The position numbers were made by a program, and so were the translations under genes. The notes beneath the pieces are model-generated. The model worked only from the letters and a program-made list of their open reading frames with translations. It ran no database searches and was not told the origin of the DNA. From NCBI GenBank assembly GCA_003511465.1, contig DOID01000124.1, positions 1 to 6,381 on the forward strand: a stretch of 6,381 bases of DNA, written 5' to 3'. The DNA comes from Bacillota bacterium. Its GTDB lineage: Bacteria; Bacillota; UBA4882; UBA10575. The number at the start of each line of letters is the position of its first letter. Within the stretch, counting starts at the first letter, position 1. Positions 1 through 4,890 of this stretch are shown in pieces.

Positions 1-37
1 AACGGCGACAGCGCAAATGGCTCGGGTTAGTGGAAGC

Positions 38-66
38 TTGACATTATAGGCTAAAGGGTGTATAAT
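38..66 (+). promoter_or_regulatory. Consensus sigma-A promoter of tRNA-Leu
   Basis: A perfect -35 box TTGACA (38-43) and a perfect -10 box TATAAT (61-66) are separated by exactly 17 bases. Transcription should start near 73-75, about ten bases before the mature tRNA. A full-consensus housekeeping promoter is typical for a stable RNA. It could also supply read-through transcription to the glutaredoxin and reductase genes, for which no comparable promoter is visible. Confidence 0.92.
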
Positions 67-82
67 AATTTTTACTGAACGT

Positions 83-165
83 GCCCAGGTGGCGGAACTG
101 GCAGACGCGTACGTTTGAGGGGCGTATGGGCAACCGTACCGGTTCAAGTCCGGTCCTGGGCACCA
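83..165 (+). tRNA. tRNA-Leu, anticodon GAG, CCA encoded
   Basis: This is a complete class II (long variable arm) tRNA. The acceptor arms GCCCAGG (83-89) and CCTGGGC (155-161) pair over 7 bp, followed by discriminator A162 and an encoded CCA (163-165). The anticodon stem is 110-114/122-126, and its 7-base loop 115-121 presents GAG at 117-119, which reads the leucine codons CUC and CUU. The T stem (138-142/150-154) closes a TTCAAGT loop. The variable region of about 11 bases (127-137) has only a short GG/CC stem. The TGGCGGAA segment after the acceptor arm and the GGCAGACGCG segment are typical of bacterial leucine tRNAs. Confidence 0.97.
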
Positions 166-176
166 AAAAGAAATTT

Positions 177-215
177 ACTGCGGAAGTGTCGTAGACACGG
201 AGGCAGTTTTTTTTT
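177..215 (+). terminator. Rho-independent terminator after tRNA-Leu
   Basis: An interrupted stem is formed by ACTGC (177-181) with GCAGT (203-207) and by GTGTC (186-190) with GACAC (194-198). It has a GGAA/GGAG internal loop and a three-base GTA apical loop. A run of nine T (207-215) follows directly. It starts 11 bases after the tRNA CCA end and should terminate the tRNA transcript, with some read-through possible because of the internal loop. Confidence 0.88.
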
Positions 216-284
216 ACGCATGAAATCGTCGGGGGCAACAAATCATAAAACAGGAGTGGAAGAAAAACGATAAGGAGGACGATC

Positions 285-515
285 ATGGCTGAAGTCACCG
301 TCTACACCACCTCAACTTGTCCGTGGTGTGTTAAGCTAAAATCATTCTTAACGGAAGAGGGAATTTCCTTTCATGAAGTCAATGTCGCTCAGGATCCGGA
401 GGCGGCCCGGCAGATGGTGGAGTTGACCGGACAGCGGAGCGTACCGGTGACGACCATCGGCGAGCAAATTATCATCGGTTATAATCCTAATGGGATCCGG
501 GAGCTCCTAGGGTGA
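285..515 (+). CDS. Small glutaredoxin-like protein (CPWC redox centre)
   Basis: A 76-residue single-domain glutaredoxin/NrdH-type protein that reduces disulfides or peroxidase partners in the cytoplasm. Visible signs are an N-terminal beta strand (VTVYTTST), the redox motif C12-P13-W14-C15, the cis-proline motif SVPVT (Pro54), and a C-terminal helix. Its length is normal for the small YruB/NrdH-like glutaredoxins of Bacillota. The start is well supported by AAGGAGG at 272-278, six bases before the ATG. The stop overlaps the start of the downstream flavoprotein reductase in a GTGA, so the two are translationally coupled and are very likely electron donor and acceptor. Clostridium pasteurianum has a comparable reported pair (Cp34 reductase and Cp9 glutaredoxin). 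The physiological target, whether a peroxidase, ribonucleotide reductase or another protein, cannot be told from this window. The fold is confident; the partner is inferred. Confidence 0.93.
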   Translation: MAEVTVYTTSTCPWCVKLKSFLTEEGISFHEVNVAQDPEAARQMVELTGQRSVPVTTIGEQIIIGYNPNGIRELLG

Positions 516-1528
516 AGACCGTGGAACAGGCGGCGATGGCTACGGATTATGAGGTAATGATTATTGGGGCTGGTCCAGCCGGGATGACTGCTGCCTTATA
601 CTGCCAACGGAAGGGTCTACAGACCTTACTGCTCAGCAAGGATTTTGGCGGCCAGGCGAACTGGACAACGGTGGTCGAAAATTATATGGGATTTATGGAG
701 ATTGAGGGCCCGGAGTTAATGGACAGATTCAAGGAACAATTACGGGGCGAATACTTAACCCTAGTTGAGGATGAAGCCATTGCCTTACGGCCGGAGGCGG
801 AAGGTTTTGTGGTTGAAGGAAGAAAAAGCGGTCAGCACCGCGGTCGAGCCGTAATTATTTCGACCGGAAAAAGGCCGAAGCAGTTGAATGTTCCTGGGGA
901 GGAGCGCTTTCAGGGGAAAGGGGTTAGTTACTGTTCCACCTGTGATGCGCCCCTCTTTCGCGCTGCGCCGGTGGCGGTAGTCGGCGGCGGTAATTCGGGG
1001 GTGCAGGCAGTGTTGGATCTTTTAGCCATTGAGGCCAGGGAGGTTTATTTAGTTACTGAGGAGGATCTTTCGGCGGACCCGGTTTTAGCCACCCAAATTC
1101 GTAACCATCCCCGCGTCCGGATCTACCCTTTTTCCCAGGTTACGGCGATTCATGGGGAAAACGCGGTAACCGCGGTGACGATTCGACAGCGGGAAAGTGG
1201 GCACGAAGAACAACTGGCAGTTGAGGGAGTTTTTGTAGAGATCGGGTTGGACCCGAATAGTGAAATTTTCCCTGATTTATGGAAAAACGAACGGGGGGAA
1301 ATCGCTATCGATTGTAACTGCCGGACAAGTAACGCCGGGGTCTTTGCCGCCGGTGATGTGACGACCCTGCCGGAAAAACAGATTATTATCGCCGCGGGAG
1401 AAGGGGCGAAAGCGGCGATTACAGCTGGGGAGTATATTACACAGGCTAGGATAGTTGCGGCGGCCCCAAATTTTAGACCCCCCGTGGTGCGGGGGGTACT
1501 GTCAACTTCTCCGCTGGGCGGAGGTTAG
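512..1528 (+). CDS. trxB: Thioredoxin reductase-like flavoprotein (AhpF-like)
   Basis: A 338-residue FAD-dependent disulfide reductase, probably passing electrons from a pyridine nucleotide to the glutaredoxin encoded just upstream. In order: FAD-binding GAGPAG (19-24), FAD-contacting GGQANW and ENYMGF (46-61), the STGKRP loop (117-122), redox C141-S-T-C144, the nucleotide-binding GGGNSG (158-163), and a late FAD motif FAAGD followed by KQIIIAAGEGAKAA. The HRRxxxR-type signature of NADPH-specific reductases is missing after the second Rossmann motif. That region (VTEEDLSADPVL) and the KQIII segment resemble the C-terminal part of AhpF, suggesting NADH use. GTG 512 overlaps the previous stop as GTGA, with GGGAG at 499-503; in-frame ATG 536, giving a protein eight residues shorter, is an alternative. 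The last 26 residues (313-338) look like an added tail and are encoded by hairpin DNA. The symbol trxB is a family label, not proof of thioredoxin as substrate. Confidence 0.92.
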   Translation: MKTVEQAAMATDYEVMIIGAGPAGMTAALYCQRKGLQTLLLSKDFGGQANWTTVVENYMGFMEIEGPELMDRFKEQLRGEYLTLVEDEAIALRPEAEGFVVEGRKSGQHRGRAVIISTGKRPKQLNVPGEERFQGKGVSYCSTCDAPLFRAAPVAVVGGGNSGVQAVLDLLAIEAREVYLVTEEDLSADPVLATQIRNHPRVRIYPFSQVTAIHGENAVTAVTIRQRESGHEEQLAVEGVFVEIGLDPNSEIFPDLWKNERGEIAIDCNCRTSNAGVFAAGDVTTLPEKQIIIAAGEGAKAAITAGEYITQARIVAAAPNFRPPVVRGVLSTSPLGGG

Positions 1529-1533
1529 TTTTT
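1509..1533 (+). terminator. Probable terminator overlapping the reductase stop codon
   Basis: CTCCGC (1509-1514) and GCGGAG (1518-1523) form a 6-bp GC-rich stem with a TGG loop. AAC/GTT can extend it across a two-base bulge. TTAGTTTTT follows, with five T at 1529-1533. The hairpin lies in the last codons of the reductase gene and its T run just follows the stop TAG. A second, very GC-rich hairpin (ACCCCCCG 1477-1484 with CGGGGGGT 1490-1497) lies 11 bases upstream and has no T run on this strand. The short T run makes this a moderate call. Confidence 0.6.
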
Positions 1534-1909
1534 AGAAACAACGACAGGCAGTGTTAAAACGGTTCGAAGGATGAACCGTTACGAAACCCTGGACACACGG
1601 GAGTTTGCGGCTATTGACTTTAAAGGCGGATAACTGTAAAATTTGCAACACCGACAATACCCGTTCAATGTCAGACAGTCCTAAAGTTCCGTTCTGCAGA
1701 ATGAACTGGGCTTGGTTCAGTCGGCGCAGGATATCGTTCTTCGGACCGGAAGCTAAGGGTAAGTTGCGGACGGCACCGCGGATCAGTTCAATCTGAGTGA
1801 TCAGATCGGCGGCAATGGCCGGGGTAAGCGCGTCCGGATTACCCAAGAATTCGGCAACCGCCTGGGAGACATTCTCGATTCGACGTAATACACTACAAGA
1901 GCTACTCAT
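1532..1909 (-). CDS. Hypothetical 125-residue helical protein
   Basis: I do not recognise this family. The product is 125 residues with no signal peptide or membrane segment. Residues 5-100 look like a bundle of amphipathic helices with regularly spaced Leu/Ile (for example AADLITQIELIRGAV and IERVLSVLQILQLSAF). It has four cysteines, Cys5, Cys105, Cys122 and Cys124, without a metal-site pattern. Coding status is supported by an excellent ribosome binding site, GGGAGGTGATT read on the minus strand (about 1911-1922), correctly spaced from ATG at 1909-1907. The last ~18 residues (from G108) look non-native and span an 8-bp inverted repeat, so the ancestral protein may have ended earlier. It lies 102 bases downstream of murG on the same strand and may be co-transcribed. 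It ends tail-to-tail with the reductase gene, 3 bases between stop codons. Gene likely real; function unknown. Confidence 0.72.
   Translation of the reverse strand: MSSSCSVLRRIENVSQAVAEFLGNPDALTPAIAADLITQIELIRGAVRNLPLASGPKNDILRRLNQAQFILQNGTLGLSDIERVLSVLQILQLSAFKVNSRKLPCVQGFVTVHPSNRFNTACRCF
1558..1580 (-). repeat. 8-bp inverted repeat in 3' end of hypothetical gene
   Basis: AACGGTTC (1558-1565) and GAACCGTT (1573-1580) are perfect inverted copies around a 7-base loop. On the minus strand the hairpin is followed by a short T-rich stretch (GTTTTAAC). It could be a weak terminator for the leftward transcript, although it lies within the reading frame (about codons 110-118) rather than after the stop. 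Confidence 0.5.
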
Positions 1910-1910
1910 T

Positions 1911-1952
1911 TAATCACCTCCCGCTCTATTTTATGAAAAAAAAGGCGGGAGG
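1911..1952 (-). promoter_or_regulatory. RBS of the hypothetical gene inside an inverted repeat
   Basis: Read on the minus strand, CCTCCCGC (1952-1945) is followed by a 20-base loop containing eight T (1943-1936) and then GCGGGAGG (1924-1917). The second arm contains the GGAGG core of the Shine-Dalgarno sequence of the 125-residue protein. In mRNA the 8-bp GC-rich stem would occlude the ribosome binding site, which suggests translational control or at least low basal initiation. The alternative, that the first arm and its T run are the remains of a murG terminator, lacks an upstream pairing arm that I can find. Confidence 0.5.
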
Positions 1953-2011
1953 AGAGTTATATGGGGCTCAATCAAGCTTATATAATAGAAAAATCTTATT
2001 TATTCCTACAG

Positions 2012-3085
2012 CTAAGAGACCGGAGCCGCTGTTTCGGCGATGACTCGGCTAATTTCCGACGCGGCATCAGAGAGCTTACTTTCATTCATTGCTTTGATAT
2101 AGTCCTCCCGGTTCTGGTAAAGGGTTAAGATCTGGTTCTTAAGCTTAGTTTCATTAATATCCTCTTCGTAAAGGACCATGCTGAAATTCTGCTGTTTAAA
2201 AGATTGCGCGTTTAAAATCTGGTCGCCCCGGCTCGCCTTCTTGGTCAGAGGGATCAGGAGATGGGGTTTTTTCAAGGCCAGTAATTCAAAGAGGAAATTA
2301 GCGCCTGACCTGGAGACACAAAGATCGGCTGCCGCTAGGATATGCGGTAGTTCCGGTCCGATAAAGGCAAATTGTTTGTAGCCTTTGTAACCGGTCAAAC
2401 TCTGGTCAATATTACCTTGACCGCAAATATGGACCACCTGAAAGGTAAGGAGTAGATCCGGGAGGATGGCGCGGATTAATTGATTGATGGTTACAGAACC
2501 AAGACTACCGCCCATGACGAGTAAAACCGGCTTTTCGGCGTTAAAACCACAGAGGGCGAGCCCCTTTTCCGCGGAACCGGCCAGTAATTCCGGTCGGATC
2601 GGATTACCGGTTAAGACACTTTTCCCTTTGGGCAGATGTTTTAAGGTTTCGGGAAAAGTAGCGCAGACTGCTGACGCAAAGGGTAGTGCCAGCCGATTGG
2701 CCAGGCCGGGCGTGAGATCCGACTCGTGGAGAACGACCGGAATCTGATTGAGCCAAGCGCCGATCGTGACCGGTACCGCCACAAAACCGCCTTTGGAGAA
2801 AACCACCTGGGGACGGAGGGTCTTGAGGAGGCGATAGGATTGCACTAACCCTTTGATCACCCGGAAAGGATCGGTTAAATTCTGTCCGGAAAAGTAACGC
2901 CGGAACTTGCCGGTCGCCACCGGGTAGTAAGGAATCTGTTGTTCCTCAATTAACTCCCGTTCGATCCCGTCAACACTTCCGATATATAATATTTCCCAAT
3001 TTTGATCCTGCAAGTTTGGCAACAGGGCTAGGTTTGGCATGACATGGCCGGCTGTACCACCACCGGTTAAGACAATTCTTTTCAT
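2012..3085 (-). CDS. murG: MurG-type UDP-GlcNAc transferase (lipid II synthesis)
   Basis: Encodes 357 residues of the GT28 family. The enzyme transfers GlcNAc from UDP-GlcNAc to undecaprenyl-PP-MurNAc-pentapeptide (lipid I) to make lipid II on the inner face of the membrane. Residues from the chosen start: GGGTAGH at 8-14 (the G-loop of the lipid-binding N-domain), FSKGGFVAVPV, HESDLTPGLANR, GGSLGS as the second glycine-rich loop, and the C-terminal sugar-nucleotide region VSRSGANFLFELLALKKP. The TKKASRGDQILNA segment is typical of the second MurG form of Bacillota rather than the copy in the division/cell-wall cluster. The start at 3085 is preferred because AAAGGAG (3094-3100) lies eight bases upstream and the protein then begins MKRIVLTGG as the family does. 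An in-frame ATG 15 codons upstream lacks such support. It stands alone, without mur or fts neighbours, and diverges from glyA. Confidence 0.93.
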   Translation of the reverse strand: MKRIVLTGGGTAGHVMPNLALLPNLQDQNWEILYIGSVDGIERELIEEQQIPYYPVATGKFRRYFSGQNLTDPFRVIKGLVQSYRLLKTLRPQVVFSKGGFVAVPVTIGAWLNQIPVVLHESDLTPGLANRLALPFASAVCATFPETLKHLPKGKSVLTGNPIRPELLAGSAEKGLALCGFNAEKPVLLVMGGSLGSVTINQLIRAILPDLLLTFQVVHICGQGNIDQSLTGYKGYKQFAFIGPELPHILAAADLCVSRSGANFLFELLALKKPHLLIPLTKKASRGDQILNAQSFKQQNFSMVLYEEDINETKLKNQILTLYQNREDYIKAMNESKLSDAASEISRVIAETAAPVS

Positions 3086-3173
3086 GGGTAACTCTCCTTT
3101 ACAACTACGAAAATAGCTTATGTTGTTCACTAAGTAGGAAAGGCAAGAAAAAGCATTAGCTTTTATAGTTTAG

Positions 3174-3179
3174 ATTATA
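3174..3179 (-). promoter_or_regulatory. Candidate -10 box for murG
   Basis: The minus strand reads TATAAT here, about 90 bases upstream of the murG start codon. The hexamer at the expected -35 distance (GGTTTA) is a poor match, so the promoter is weak, activated, or misidentified. No better candidate was found in the 232 bases between murG and glyA on this strand. Confidence 0.3.
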
Positions 3180-3201
3180 TTCGCGATGGATTGGGATAAA
3201 C

Positions 3202-3239
3202 CTTTGAACAAAGTTTTAAAACGCCTCCCCTTAATAGGG
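3202..3239. repeat. Cluster of three short palindromes upstream of glyA promoter
   Basis: CTTTG-AA-CAAAG (3202-3213), GTTTTAAAAC (3213-3222) and CCCT-TAAT-AGGG (3228-3239) follow one another directly and end four bases before the glyA -35 box. They sit between the divergent murG and glyA genes, where operator or activator sites would be expected. AT-rich DNA yields short palindromes by chance, so a regulatory role is only a suggestion. Confidence 0.35.
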
Positions 3240-3242
3240 AAA

Positions 3243-3270
3243 TTGACAAATAGGTGGAAGGTGGTATAAT
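3243..3270 (+). promoter_or_regulatory. Consensus promoter of glyA with extended -10
   Basis: TTGACA (3243-3248) and TATAAT (3265-3270) are perfect hexamers separated by 16 bases. TGG just before the -10 provides an extended -10 (TGn). Transcription would start near 3277, leaving a leader of about 40 bases that carries the AGGAG ribosome binding site (3303-3307). That leader is too short for a riboswitch, so control by a leader RNA is unlikely. Confidence 0.9.
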
Positions 3271-3317
3271 TTTTAAAATAAGAACGGATTGAGAAGAAAG
3301 AGAGGAGCTATACGACG

Positions 3318-4832
3318 ATGAACAACTCTGCCCTCAAAGCTTATTTAGATGCTACAGATTCAGCTAATGTGAACCCGGGATTTATAGCATACCTTGCTAG
3401 TCTTACCGAAATCGCGAAAATCACCCCGACGATTGCCCGGGACATCGTGCATGAACTGAGGGACCAAAGAAACAACCTCAAATTAATTGCTTCTGAAAAC
3501 TACTCATCCCTGGCTTGTCAGTTGGCGATGGGTAATCTTTTAACGGACAAGTATGCGGAAGGGTTTCCTTTCCACCGTTTTTACGCTGGTTGCGACAATG
3601 TGGATCAGGTTGAAAGTTATGCTGCCACCGAAGCTTGCCGCTTATTTGGCGCGGACCATGCCTACGTGCAACCCCATAGCGGTGCTGATGCCAACCTGAT
3701 TGCCTTCTGGGGAATTTTAAACGCCAAGGTCAAAACGCCTACTTTAGAAGAATGGGGCGTTACTGACCCAGCCAAACTCACCCAGGAAGACTGGAACAAA
3801 CTCCGTACGCTCCTTGGGAATCAACGCATGTTGGGCATGGACTATTACTCGGGAGGTCATCTAACCCACGGGTACCGGCATAACGTCTCCGCCCAGATGT
3901 TTGAGGCGTTTAGTTACGGCGTTGATGCGGAAACCGGTTTGCTGGATTATGACCGCATTGCCAGCCAGGCCGAAGAGATCAAGCCCCTCATTTTACTGGC
4001 CGGTTATAGCGCTTATCCGCGGGCGATTAACTTCAAACAAATGCGGGCCATCGCCGACCGGGTGGGAGCGGTTTTGATGGTGGATATGGCTCACTTTGCC
4101 GGTTTAGTGGCCGGTGGGGTCTTTACCGGTGACTTTGATCCTGTTCGCCACGCCCATGTGGTCACGACTACCACCCATAAAACCCTGCGCGGACCCCGCG
4201 GCGGGTTGGTCTTATGTACCGAGGAGTTTGCCGAGCATATGGATAAAGGGTGTCCCTTAGTGATGGGCGGACCCTTACCCCATGTGATGGCGGCGAAGGC
4301 GGTCGCCTTAACCGAAGCGAATACCCCTGAGTTTAAAACCTACGCCCATGGGATTGTGGAGAATGCCAGGAGTCTGGCAGAGGCTTGCCAGGCCCAGGGG
4401 ATGACCGTCTTGACCGGTGGCACCGATAATCATCTGCTCTTGATTGATGTCCGTCCCTTTGGGTTAACCGGGCGGCAGGCGGAGAGCGCCGTCCGGGAAT
4501 GCGGGATTACTTTGAACCGGAACTCCCTGCCCAATGATACGAATGGGGCTTGGTACACCAGTGGTTTAAGGCTGGGAACCCCGGCCGTGACGACCCTGGG
4601 GATGGGCAAAGCGGAGATGAAGGAGATTGGGGCCTGCATGTACCAAGTTTTAAGTAATGTTAAACCGGCACCGATTAGCAGCGGAACCAACGCCGGTCAG
4701 TACAGTAAAGCCAAGTACCAACTGGATGAGGGGGTAAAAACGGAAGTGCGTACCCAAATCCAATCCTTGATCGCCCGTTTTCCGGTCTATCCCGAGCTTG
4801 ATTTAGAGTTTATGCTTAAATATTTCGGTTAA
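3318..4832 (+). CDS. glyA: Serine hydroxymethyltransferase, long form
   Basis: A 504-residue PLP enzyme of the cytoplasm that interconverts serine plus tetrahydrofolate with glycine plus 5,10-methylene-tetrahydrofolate, the main entry of one-carbon units. Visible motifs: NLKLIASENY (53-62), DKYAEGFPFHRFYAGC (77-92, carrying the conserved Glu81 and Tyr89), VQPHSGADAN (117-126), VDMAHFAGL (255-263, Asp256 under the pyridine ring and His259), TTTTHKTLRGPRGG with PLP lysine K288, and SGLRLGTPA with substrate-carboxylate Arg418. The usual bacterial enzyme is about 415-420 residues. This one has an insertion of roughly 50 residues at about 138-190 (including the EEWGVTDPAKLTQEDWNKL stretch) and a longer N-terminus, as in the approximately 500-residue form known from groups such as chlamydiae and spirochaetes. 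Start: AGGAG at 3303-3307, ten bases from ATG. The catalytic set is complete, so it should be active. Confidence 0.96.
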   Translation: MNNSALKAYLDATDSANVNPGFIAYLASLTEIAKITPTIARDIVHELRDQRNNLKLIASENYSSLACQLAMGNLLTDKYAEGFPFHRFYAGCDNVDQVESYAATEACRLFGADHAYVQPHSGADANLIAFWGILNAKVKTPTLEEWGVTDPAKLTQEDWNKLRTLLGNQRMLGMDYYSGGHLTHGYRHNVSAQMFEAFSYGVDAETGLLDYDRIASQAEEIKPLILLAGYSAYPRAINFKQMRAIADRVGAVLMVDMAHFAGLVAGGVFTGDFDPVRHAHVVTTTTHKTLRGPRGGLVLCTEEFAEHMDKGCPLVMGGPLPHVMAAKAVALTEANTPEFKTYAHGIVENARSLAEACQAQGMTVLTGGTDNHLLLIDVRPFGLTGRQAESAVRECGITLNRNSLPNDTNGAWYTSGLRLGTPAVTTLGMGKAEMKEIGACMYQVLSNVKPAPISSGTNAGQYSKAKYQLDEGVKTEVRTQIQSLIARFPVYPELDLEFMLKYFG

Positions 4833-4890
4833 GGAGATTCGGAGGGGTTTCGGTCAAGGAGCGGCCGACTGTGAAGGGGAGAAAACGTGC

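Noticed and set aside
1..37. Possible 3' end of an upstream gene
   Set aside because: The stretch is too short to show a reading frame with any recognisable content.
220..273. 17-codon reading frame (MKSSGATNHKTGVEEKR) between the tRNA terminator and the glutaredoxin gene
   Set aside because: It is preceded by the T run of the terminator, has no ribosome binding site, and its stop overlaps the glutaredoxin Shine-Dalgarno. Probably chance.
44..298. 84-residue reading frame on the minus strand across the tRNA
   Set aside because: It runs antisense through tRNA-Leu and its terminator. The VPRTGLEPVRLP stretch is the well-known spurious translation of an antisense tRNA.
1605..1796. 63-residue + strand frame inside the hypothetical gene
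   Set aside because: Shadow of the minus-strand gene, with no ribosome binding site and no recognisable features.
1979..1986. TATAAT (1981-1986) on the + strand downstream of murG
   Set aside because: No -35 match at 15-19 bases and no rightward gene follows, so it was not called a promoter.
2178..2747. Two + strand frames opposite murG
   Set aside because: They are antisense to a clear MurG protein and lack ribosome binding sites.
3149..3164. AAAAGC-ATTA-GCTTTT hairpin upstream of murG
   Set aside because: AT-rich and only 6 bp. On the minus strand a short T run follows, but it sits in the murG leader region and is too weak to call an attenuator.
4430..4690. 86-residue minus-strand frame opposite glyA
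   Set aside because: It lies wholly within the conserved 3' half of glyA and is a shadow frame.
4833..4890. Terminator between glyA and the radical SAM gene
   Set aside because: TCGGTC and GGCCGA can form a 6-bp stem with a G-U pair, but no T run follows. It does not look like an intrinsic terminator.
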